Source of the DNA: Arthrobacter sp.
GTDB lineage: Bacteria > Actinomycetota > Actinomycetes > Actinomycetales > Micrococcaceae
Length of the DNA: 10,531 nucleotides
Assembly: GCA_018260285.1 (NCBI GenBank)
Contig: JAGLBH010000047.1
Coordinates: 1-10,531 of the forward strand
Reading direction: 5' to 3'
Below are positions 1-5,669 of this stretch, piece after piece. The translations under genes were made by a program, and so were the position numbers. Positions within the stretch are counted from its first letter, which is position 1. Every line of letters begins with the position of its first letter. The notes below the pieces were generated by a model that worked only from the letters and a program-made list of their open reading frames with translations, did no database searches and was not told the origin of the DNA.

Positions 1-934
1 CGGGGTCGAGGGCCGTCGGGCGGACGGGCGCACGCCGCGGGCGGGGCTTTCCGTCCCCGAGCAGGGGACGCAGGAGCGCCGCCTGGGCCTCGGCCTCCGG
101 GCCGACCGCGCGGAGCGCCTCGCGCATGATCATGAGCGGGTGGGTGATGGACGCGTGGTCCAGGGCCCGGACGACGAGGATCCCGGGCGCGTCGGCAGCC
201 CCTGAGGCATCGGGCGCGTCGGCGCTGAGGCCGAACCCCGGCCGCTCGTCGCCCAGCGCTGCCAGGATCGGGCTGCCCGGCCAGAAGACCGGGTCCGGCA
301 CAAGGCTCTCGCGAGAGGCGGCCAGCAGCTGAGCGTCCCGCTCGACGATCGGCCCCAGACGGGCGGCCAGGGTCTCCGCGTCCTGGGGGCTGAGCCGCAG
401 GGGGTCTCCCTCGGGCCGCTCCGCGTGGGCGGCCAGCTGGCTGCTGACGAAGTCGGAGAACCACGAGGGGTCCATGACGGGGGCGCCCGCGCGCTGCAGG
501 TCGAGCCGGTGAGGGGCCAGTGTGGTCCGGGCGGTCTTCCAGGCGTCCAGAAGCGCCTTCACGCGGGCAGGGGCTGCCGGTCCAGACGGTCCCGCCGGGG
601 ACGCCGCCTCCGGGCTGGCCGGAGCGGCGTCATCCGCCGGATCCGAGACCCGCAGCAGCACCCTCCCGGGCTGGGCGTCGGCGGCGATGACTCCGGCGAA
701 GGGCTCCCCGCCGAAGCGGCGGCACTCGTCCATGAGCACCCCCGCAAAGCGGTGGGACGGGGCGAACTCCGTGCACCTCAGCTGCCCCGACCGCAGGGAG
801 ACGCGCCACGGGGTGCTCTCCTCCAGCTGCCAGCCTCCGGCCTCAAGGGCGGAGCCGGGCAGGGCGGCTGCGGCGTCGTCGGCCCAGCGGGCCAGGGCGA
901 GGATCCGAGGATCGGAGAGAGCGGGGGAGGGCAT
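1..934 (-). CDS. Hypothetical protein, 3' end outside the window
   Basis: I do not recognise this gene. From the ATG at 932-934 the minus strand stays open for 311 codons to the left edge, so the C-terminus is missing. The start is supported by GAAAGG (complement of 942-947) seven bases upstream. The product appears soluble, with no signal peptide or membrane segment. Residues 1-97 look like a compact Trp/Arg-containing domain, 98-124 are an Ala/Pro/Ser/Asp linker, and from about 125 a second, helix-rich part begins with a Trp-Lys-Thr-Ala-Arg stretch near 132; a hydrophobic Met-Ile-Met lies at about 268-270. It starts 29 bp after the stop of the uracil/xanthine-type permease gene on the same strand, has no evident promoter, and is probably co-transcribed with it. 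That neighbour is the only clue to its role. Reality of the frame is well supported by length, start signal and operon spacing; function is unknown. Confidence 0.75.
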   Translation of the reverse strand, partial: MPSPALSDPRILALARWADDAAAALPGSALEAGGWQLEESTPWRVSLRSGQLRCTEFAPSHRFAGVLMDECRRFGGEPFAGVIAADAQPGRVLLRVSDPADDAAPASPEAASPAGPSGPAAPARVKALLDAWKTARTTLAPHRLDLQRAGAPVMDPSWFSDFVSSQLAAHAERPEGDPLRLSPQDAETLAARLGPIVERDAQLLAASRESLVPDPVFWPGSPILAALGDERPGFGLSADAPDASGAADAPGILVVRALDHASITHPLMIMREALRAVGPEAEAQAALLRPLLGDGKPRPRRAPVRPTALDP

Positions 935-963
935 GGGGGAGCCTTTCGCGGCGAGGAGTGAGG

Positions 964-2274
964 TCAGCCGAGCGGGGAGGGCTCGACGGGGCGCTCTTCG
1001 GTCTCGAAGACGTCGATGGTGCCGCGCGCCCGAGCAATCGCTGTGAGCCCGTGGTAGCCGATGAGGGCGGCTGCGGTGCCGAGGGCGATCCCCTCGAAGG
1101 CCACGCCTCCCACCTGCCACGTGAAGTTGCCGATGCCCATGATGAGGGCGACGGCGGCCACCATGAGGTTGATCGGGTTGGAGAACGGCACGCGGTTGGC
1201 CACCCAGATGCGCACGCCGAGCAGGCCGATCATGCCGTAGAGCACCGTGCCCGCGCCGCCGAGCACCCCCACGGGGACCGTGGCGATGGCGGCCCCGAAC
1301 TTCGGGAAGAGGGAGAGGAGGATCGCGACGCCGCCGGCCACCCAGTAGGCAGCCGTCGAGTACACCTTGGACGCGGCCATGACGCCGATGTTCTCCGCAT
1401 ACGTCGTGGTGCCGGAGCCGCCTGCGGAGCCCGCGAGCATCGTGGCGAGGCCGTCGGCGATGAGTGCGCGGCCCGCGTAGGGGTCAAGGTCCTCCCCGGC
1501 CATGGCCGCCACGGACTTCACGTGGCCCACGTTCTCCGCGACGAGCACGAACACCACGGGGATGAAGGCGACGAGCAGAGAGGGCACGAACTCAGGCCGG
1601 TGGAACTGGGGCAGCCCGAACCAGGCGGCCTTCTCGATGGCGGAGAAGTCCACCTCGCCCCGGACGAGGGCCGTGACGTAGCCGGCGGCCACGCCGATGA
1701 GGATGGACAGGCGGCTCAGAAGGCCCTTGAAGAGGACGACGCTCACGAGGATCGCCGCGATCGTGACGAGGGCGGTCACCGGGGACTTCTCCACATTGGC
1801 CTTGGCCGCCGGGGCCAGGTTGAGGCCGATGAGCGCCACGATGGCGCCAGTGACCACGGGAGGCATGAGCCGGGAGATCCAGCCGGAGCCCACCACCTGG
1901 ACCAGGACGCCGACGAGTGCCAGGAGCAGGCCCGCCACGACGATCCCGCCCAGGGCCGCGCCCATGCCGCCCGCCGGGGAGGCCATGGCCGCCATGATGG
2001 GGGCGATGAACGCGAAGCTGGACCCGAGGTAGCTCGGCACCCGGTTGCGGGTCAGCAGAAGGAAGATCAGCGTGCCCACGCCCGAGAACATGAGGGTCGT
2101 GGCGGGAGGGAAGCCGGTCAGCGCGGGGACGAGGAACGTGGCCCCGAACATCGCGACGACGTGCTGCGCGCCGATGCCCGCCGTCCTGCCCCAGGAGAGC
2201 CGCTCGAGCGGTGCGACGAAGGATCCGGGGATGGGGGCGCCGCCGTCGCCGTGAAGTGTCCAAGGAAGTGCCAT
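964..2274 (-). CDS. uraA: NCS2 family uracil/xanthine permease (UraA-like)
   Basis: This is an inner-membrane nucleobase:cation symporter of the NCS2 (nucleobase-ascorbate transporter) family, most like proton-coupled uracil permeases. Hydrophobic segments run through the whole 436 residues, as expected for the 14-helix fold. Near the N-terminus are the family signatures FLVPALTG and PSYLGSSFAFI. Two acidic residues match those that contact uracil in E. coli UraA (Glu241 and Glu290): Glu247 in AENVGH and Glu294 in YAENIGVMA. The ATG at 2272-2274 gives a length close to E. coli UraA (429 residues) and lies seven bases after a TACACT -10 box, so the mRNA is probably leaderless. An in-frame ATG at 2317-2319 would add 15 unconserved-looking residues and lies upstream of that -10 box. 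An unknown gene follows 29 bp downstream. Uracil is the best substrate guess; xanthine or another nucleobase cannot be excluded from sequence alone. Confidence 0.93.
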   Translation of the reverse strand: MALPWTLHGDGGAPIPGSFVAPLERLSWGRTAGIGAQHVVAMFGATFLVPALTGFPPATTLMFSGVGTLIFLLLTRNRVPSYLGSSFAFIAPIMAAMASPAGGMGAALGGIVVAGLLLALVGVLVQVVGSGWISRLMPPVVTGAIVALIGLNLAPAAKANVEKSPVTALVTIAAILVSVVLFKGLLSRLSILIGVAAGYVTALVRGEVDFSAIEKAAWFGLPQFHRPEFVPSLLVAFIPVVFVLVAENVGHVKSVAAMAGEDLDPYAGRALIADGLATMLAGSAGGSGTTTYAENIGVMAASKVYSTAAYWVAGGVAILLSLFPKFGAAIATVPVGVLGGAGTVLYGMIGLLGVRIWVANRVPFSNPINLMVAAVALIMGIGNFTWQVGGVAFEGIALGTAAALIGYHGLTAIARARGTIDVFETEERPVEPSPLG

Positions 2275-2307
2275 AGGAGACAGTGTATTGCGCCTAGTGT
2301 TAGAGGG
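2275..2307. promoter_or_regulatory. Divergent leaderless promoter, permease / DUF1345 gene
   Basis: This 33-bp gap carries two opposed -10-like boxes. On the minus strand TACACT (complement of 2282-2287) ends seven bases before the permease ATG. On the plus strand TAGTGT (2295-2300) ends seven bases before the GTG at 2308. Each would start transcription at or next to the start codon. The -35 regions would lie in or at the edge of the opposite gene, and neither resembles TTGACA. AGTGT occurs twice as a direct repeat (2282-2286 and 2296-2300). Transcription from the two sides probably interferes. Confidence 0.55.
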
Positions 2308-3051
2308 GTGAAGACACATGACTCAGCCCCCCGCAGAGCCGCGATGGTCCGCCTCCTCGTCTCCGCGGGCGCAGGCCTCGCCGCGGGGCTCCTGGTCTCC
2401 CTGGCGGGCCTGGACAACCGATGGTTCCAGGACAGCTCGGTCATCATCGCGCTCTCGAGCGGGTGGACGGTCGGGGCAGGGGTCTTCGTGATCCTCATCG
2501 TCGCCGATCTCTGGCGGCTCGACGGCCCGAGGACCCGCGCCTGGGGCACCCGTGAGGACCCCTCCCGCGGCTGGTCCCGCTCCATCATCATCGCGGCCGC
2601 GTTCGTGGCGCTCGCGGCTGTCGGCGCGCTCATGGCCAAGTCCCAGAGCGCCAAGGGGGCCTCGGTCTTTCTCGTGGCAGGGCTGGCCGTGGCCACGGTC
2701 TTCGCGGCCTGGTTCCTCATCCACACGGTCTACACCCTCCGCTACGCGGAGATGTACTACGCGCTCGACGACGACGGCGGATCCCGTGCGGCGGCCAACC
2801 CCGCAGAGCTCGAGGCGCAGAAGAGCACGAAGCCGATCGACTTCCCCGGCGTCGCGGAGCCCTGTTACGCGGACTTCGCCTACTTCGCGTTCAACCTGGG
2901 CCTCACGTACCAGGTCTCGGACACCACGGTGGGCAGGACGGCCCTGCGCCGGGTGATCCTCGTGCACTGCCTCCTCTCCTACCTCTACAGCACCGCGATT
3001 CTCGCGACGATCATCAACGTGGTCATCGGCCTCATGCAGTCCCCGAGCTAG
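2308..3051 (+). CDS. DUF1345 family membrane protein
   Basis: The product is a predicted integral membrane protein of the DUF1345 family, whose function is not established. Five hydrophobic segments are visible: near residues 15-34, 45-72, 90-108, 118-142, and one close to the C-terminus after a conserved Arg-Arg. The family signature is the stretch from Asp189, reading DFAYFAFNLGLTYQVSD, preceded by a Cys-Tyr; in the family this block sits between the fourth and last membrane helices. I chose the GTG at 2308 because TAGTGT ends seven bases before it, consistent with a leaderless message, giving 247 residues. The in-frame ATG at 2344 would give 235 and has no clear ribosome-binding site, but it starts right at the first membrane segment and is a serious alternative. 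The gene is divergent from the permease and its stop overlaps that of thiE. Family assignment is firm, the start is not. Confidence 0.85.
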   Translation: MKTHDSAPRRAAMVRLLVSAGAGLAAGLLVSLAGLDNRWFQDSSVIIALSSGWTVGAGVFVILIVADLWRLDGPRTRAWGTREDPSRGWSRSIIIAAAFVALAAVGALMAKSQSAKGASVFLVAGLAVATVFAAWFLIHTVYTLRYAEMYYALDDDGGSRAAANPAELEAQKSTKPIDFPGVAEPCYADFAYFAFNLGLTYQVSDTTVGRTALRRVILVHCLLSYLYSTAILATIINVVIGLMQSPS

Positions 3052-3728
3052 GCGGAGGCGTCCCAGTCGGCACGGAGGGCGGCAGCCGCCTCGGCAGGGG
3101 ACGGGGCCGCGCAGATCGCCGAGACCACGGCCATGCCTCCGGCCCCAGCGGCCCGAACACGGGCGGCGTCCCCGAGGCCGAGGCCGCCGATGGCCACCGT
3201 GTCCACCGGGAGGTCCGCGGCGAGGGAGAGAAAGCGCGCCAGCCCGTCGAAGCCCTTGGGGGAGGGGGCGTTCGCCTTCGACGTCGTTGACCTCACGGTT
3301 CCGACGCCGATGGCGCTGACGGTCCCGCGCGGCAGTGCGCGCAGAGCCTCGAGGTGAGAGGGGGCGTCGCAGGTGAGCCCGATGAGCGCGTCCGGGCCCA
3401 GGGCCTCGCGCGCGTCACGGGGAGAGCCGTCCGACTGGCCCATGTGGACGCCGTCGAGGGGCACCCCCTCGCGCCGGAGCCGCACGGCGGTCTCCACGAA
3501 GTCGTTGAGGAGGAGGCAGGCCCGGCCCTCGGTGAAGGGAGCCACGCTCCGCACGAGCTCCTCCGCCTCGGCGGGGGTGAGGTCTTTGGCCCGGATCTGG
3601 ACGGCGCGCACGCCTGCGGCGACGGCCTGGTCCACGACCTGGGGCAGGGTGAGGGAATGGACGCCGCGCTCGGCCGCTGAGCGAGTCACGCCCGTGTCTG
3701 CAACGAGGTATACGGAGTAGTCGGTCAC
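3048..3728 (-). CDS. thiE: Thiamine-phosphate synthase ThiE
   Basis: ThiE is a cytosolic TIM-barrel enzyme joining HMP pyrophosphate to the thiazole phosphate to form thiamine phosphate and pyrophosphate. The 226-residue length is usual. Motifs appear in the family order: VQIRAK (43-48), the pyrophosphate-site LLND (73-76), GVHMGQSD (93-100), the Gly-Val-Gly to TTSK loop (141-151) where TxTK is usual, and IGG (180-182) with AVVSAI (200-205) binding phosphate. The Arg that often follows the Asn-Asp is Phe77 here, and the 141-151 loop has Arg where Pro is common. The start is a GTG seven bases after TAACGT and there is no Shine-Dalgarno, so the mRNA is likely leaderless. No other thiamine genes adjoin it, and there is no room for a TPP riboswitch. 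TenI, a related non-synthase, is a less likely alternative because the synthase motifs are largely kept. Confidence 0.9.
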   Translation of the reverse strand: MTDYSVYLVADTGVTRSAAERGVHSLTLPQVVDQAVAAGVRAVQIRAKDLTPAEAEELVRSVAPFTEGRACLLLNDFVETAVRLRREGVPLDGVHMGQSDGSPRDAREALGPDALIGLTCDAPSHLEALRALPRGTVSAIGVGTVRSTTSKANAPSPKGFDGLARFLSLAADLPVDTVAIGGLGLGDAARVRAAGAGGMAVVSAICAAPSPAEAAAALRADWDASA

Positions 3729-3797
3729 ATGTCAGACGTTATCGTTTGGAGCTATAGGATGACAATGGACTGATCGGCCTGGACAGGAGAGCACGCT
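3729..3797. promoter_or_regulatory. Divergent promoters, thiE / GT87 gene
   Basis: Leftward, the complement reads TTGTCA (3760-3765), an 18-bp spacer, then TAACGT (3736-3741), seven bases before the thiE GTG; this is the best-formed promoter in the window. Rightward, TAGGAT (3755-3760) could be a -10 box starting RNA near 3767, leaving a short leader with AGGAGA (3785-3790) seven bases before the GT87 GTG. The rightward -10 touches the leftward -35, so polymerase binding on the two sides should be mutually exclusive. No -35 is evident for the rightward promoter. Confidence 0.6.
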
Positions 3798-5096
3798 GTG
3801 ACCGTGGAGCAGGAGGCCCCCGTGGAGAGCCGGCGCGCGCCTGCCCTGGAGTGGGCGGCGGGGCTGGTTCTCATCGGGCTGGCCCTCTGGGCCTCGACCC
3901 TCCACGGGACGGACCTCAAGGTGTACCGCGCCGGCGTCCACATGCTTCTCGAGAACCCTGAGCGGGTGTACGCCCCCGGTCTCGAGTACGCCCCGGGCAA
4001 GAGCCTGCCGTTCACCTACCCGCCCTTCGCTGCGCTCCTCATGGTGCCGCTGGGCCTGCTCTCCTTCCCCGTGGCGAACGGGCTGCACGCCGCTCTCTCC
4101 GTGGGGCTGCTCTACCTGGTGTGCCGTGACTTCGCCCCGCGGGCGGCCAGCCTCCTGCCGGAGCGGTGGGCCCGGTTCTGCACGCCCGTCCTTCTGACAG
4201 CCCTCGCCTGCTGGACCGGCCCCTTCCGGGACTCCCTGGCCATGGGGCAGATCAACATTCCGCTCTTCGCCGTCATCTACCTCGCGTGCGCGCGCTGGGG
4301 GCTCGGCGTCCTCGCGGGCGCGGCCATCGGCCTGGCGGGGGCCGTGAAGCTCACGCCGCTGGCCCTGGGCCTCGTTCCCCTCGCCCGCGGCAGATGGCGC
4401 ATGCTCGGAGGAATCGCCGCAGGCTTCCTCGTGCCGACCCTCCTCGCCTGGTGGGCGATGCCCGGCCTCTCCCGGCAGTTCTGGCTCTCCGCTGTGCGGG
4501 ACCCTGCGCGGGTCGGCGGAGTGGGGTACTGGGACAACATCTCCTTCGAGGGGGTGCTCGCCCGGTTCGGCATGGACATGAAGGGCATCTGGTTCCTGGC
4601 CTCGGTGGCCCTAGTCTTCCTCGTCTTCGCCGCGCTCAGCGGGCTGAGGGGCCGCCTGGACATGCCGGCCCAGCTGGGGCTGGCGGCGAGCGCCATGCTC
4701 GCGGTCTCCCCGATCTCCTGGTCCCACCACGCCACGTGGTTCGGCCTCATCGTCTATGCGTGGGTGAGCGTGGCCCGGTCCACGGGGCGCTGCCGCGCGG
4801 CTCTCTCTGCAGTCGCGGGATTCTTCGGGGTGTTCATGGGCATCGGCATGCCCGTCTTCCACTGGGCTGCCGCTCAGATCCCCGGGGCGGAGGGCTCGCT
4901 GGCATGGAAGATCTTCGCCTCGATGCCCGCCCTGGCGCTGGTCGTCGGCGGAGTCCTCTCCTTCCGCGCTATCCTGACCATGCCGGGCCGTCCTGGCCTC
5001 TTCGGCCGTCCTGCGTCTTTCCCGGCGTCTTTCCCGGTCCGCATCGTGCGGCGCCGACCAGTCTCCTTCACCACGAAAGCCGTTCGCCATGAGTAA
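3798..5096 (+). CDS. GT87 family polyprenol-phosphate-mannose type glycosyltransferase
   Basis: This is a polytopic membrane glycosyltransferase of family GT87 (DUF2029), the actinobacterial group that includes the alpha-1,2-mannosyltransferases PimE and MptC, which use polyprenyl-phosphomannose on the outer face of the membrane. The 432 residues hold about ten hydrophobic segments. After the first helix comes Asp39 in DLKVY, the position of the essential Asp of PimE-type enzymes. Other family features are FTYPPFAALL (72-81), GQIN (150-153), KLTP (184-187) and PISWSHH (305-311). A good Shine-Dalgarno, AGGAGA, fixes the GTG start. The tail after about residue 395 is basic, low in complexity and encoded by short tandem repeats. 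The last eight bases overlap the DUF4190 gene, suggesting coupled translation. Likely acceptors are phosphatidylinositol mannosides or lipomannan-like glycolipids; donor, linkage and acceptor are inferred from the family only. Confidence 0.87.
   Translation: MTVEQEAPVESRRAPALEWAAGLVLIGLALWASTLHGTDLKVYRAGVHMLLENPERVYAPGLEYAPGKSLPFTYPPFAALLMVPLGLLSFPVANGLHAALSVGLLYLVCRDFAPRAASLLPERWARFCTPVLLTALACWTGPFRDSLAMGQINIPLFAVIYLACARWGLGVLAGAAIGLAGAVKLTPLALGLVPLARGRWRMLGGIAAGFLVPTLLAWWAMPGLSRQFWLSAVRDPARVGGVGYWDNISFEGVLARFGMDMKGIWFLASVALVFLVFAALSGLRGRLDMPAQLGLAASAMLAVSPISWSHHATWFGLIVYAWVSVARSTGRCRAALSAVAGFFGVFMGIGMPVFHWAAAQIPGAEGSLAWKIFASMPALALVVGGVLSFRAILTMPGRPGLFGRPASFPASFPVRIVRRRPVSFTTKAVRHE
5013..5036 (+). 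repeat. 12-bp perfect tandem repeat in GT87 tail
   Basis: GCGTCTTTCCCG occurs twice head to tail (5013-5024 and 5025-5036), in frame. Just before it GGCCGTCCTG occurs twice, at 4986-4995 and 5004-5013. Together they encode the low-complexity cytosolic tail with repeated Gly-Arg-Pro and Ala-Ser-Phe-Pro. Replication slippage is the likely origin. Confidence 0.85.
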
Positions 5097-5598
5097 CCCG
5101 TATTACGAGAGCCCCTCTCAGCAGCCCACTCCGCCGTCGCCCGCGCCCGGAGTGCCTCTCCAGCCCTACGGCCAGGCTGCAGGGCAGCCCTACGACCAGC
5201 CGTACGCGTACCACGCAGGCGGCCAGGCGCCGCAGGGCGGCACGAGCCAGGGGCTCAGCATCACCTCGCTTGTGCTCGGCGTGGCCAACTTCTTCGGATT
5301 CGGCTTCCTGCTCATCCCGCCGATCGCGGGCGTGATTCTGGGCCATATCGGCCTGAAGAAGGAGCCGGCCGGTCGCGGCATGGCCATCGCGGGCCTCGTG
5401 CTCAACTACCTCATGCTGCTCTTGATCCTGGGGTTCGTGCTCTTCTTCGTCTGGGCCGTGATCGCGGCCGGCGACTCGTCAGACTCGTTCCCCTCGCCCT
5501 CGACGCACGCCCCGTCGATGGATCCCTCTCTCAGCCCGGATCCCTCCCTCAGCCCGGAGCCCTCGAGCAGCCCGCTGCCCACCGGGCGAGTCGTCTAG
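5089..5598 (+). CDS. DUF4190 domain-containing membrane protein
   Basis: A 169-residue protein with three parts. Residues 1-55 are a disordered, Pro/Gln/Tyr/Gly-rich cytosolic segment typical of actinobacterial membrane proteins. Residues 55-130 form a DUF4190 domain: a first hydrophobic helix beginning SITSLVLGVANFFGF, a GVILGHIGL turn, a charged Lys-Lys-Glu-Pro-Ala-Gly-Arg-Gly loop, then a second helix. The remaining tail is rich in Ser/Pro/Asp and contains three six-residue repeats. The two-helix domain with the Gly-His-Ile-Gly turn and the loop preceding Ala-Ile-Ala-Gly-Leu are characteristic of the family, whose function is unknown. The ATG overlaps the end of the GT87 gene by eight bases, and GAAAG nine bases upstream could recruit ribosomes, so the two genes are likely translated together. 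A role in envelope glycolipid synthesis or as its partner is only a contextual guess. Confidence 0.88.
   Translation: MSNPYYESPSQQPTPPSPAPGVPLQPYGQAAGQPYDQPYAYHAGGQAPQGGTSQGLSITSLVLGVANFFGFGFLLIPPIAGVILGHIGLKKEPAGRGMAIAGLVLNYLMLLLILGFVLFFVWAVIAAGDSSDSFPSPSTHAPSMDPSLSPDPSLSPEPSSSPLPTGRVV
5521..5574 (+). repeat. Three 18-bp tandem repeats in DUF4190 tail
   Basis: Three in-frame 18-bp units begin at 5521, 5539 and 5557. The first two differ at one base (GATCCCTCTCTCAGCCCG against GATCCCTCCCTCAGCCCG), while the third has diverged. They encode Asp-Pro-Ser-Leu-Ser-Pro twice and then Glu-Pro-Ser-Ser-Ser-Pro. The near identity of the first two copies points to a recent duplication, so copy number may vary between strains. 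Confidence 0.9.
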
Positions 5599-5609
5599 GC
5601 GGCCCGTCC

Positions 5610-5638
5610 GGCGTCGTCCTCTGGGGGAGGACGACGCC
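5610..5638. terminator. Bidirectional hairpin terminator
   Basis: A perfect 12-bp stem, GGCGTCGTCCTC (5610-5621) with its complement (5627-5638), closes a five-base loop. It sits between the stop of the DUF4190 gene (5598) and the stop of the convergent peptide transporter gene (5670). No T-tract follows on either strand, as is common for high-GC actinobacterial terminators. Position and symmetry suggest it ends transcripts from both sides. Confidence 0.8.
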
Positions 5639-5669
5639 CGGGGCGACCGTCTGCAGGACAGGGAACCGG

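Noticed and set aside
958..2307. A very long plus-strand frame in phase with the DUF1345 gene, covering the permease on the opposite strand
   Set aside because: Its translation is a His/Asp/Glu/Gly/Arg-rich low-complexity sequence typical of the antisense of a high-GC gene. The permease on the other strand has full family motifs.
2275..2307. PyrR-type attenuator or uracil-responsive leader for the permease
   Set aside because: Only 33 bp separate the two start codons and the message appears leaderless, leaving no leader RNA.
2318..2343. ATG at 2318 preceded by AGAGGGG as a possible DUF1345 start with a frameshift
   Set aside because: The frame from this ATG is not that of the DUF1345 protein and soon stops. 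The correct frame is open with a plausible leaderless GTG at 2308, so no frameshift is needed.
3075..3092. Hairpin inside thiE as terminator of the DUF1345 transcript
   Set aside because: Seven base pairs with a bulge and a three-base loop inside a coding region. Stems this weak are common at this GC content, so it is only mentioned as a possibility and not called.
3729..3797. TPP riboswitch upstream of thiE
   Set aside because: The gap is only 69 bp and is shared with a divergent promoter. The probable -10 box is seven bases from the start codon, and I see no THI-element motifs.
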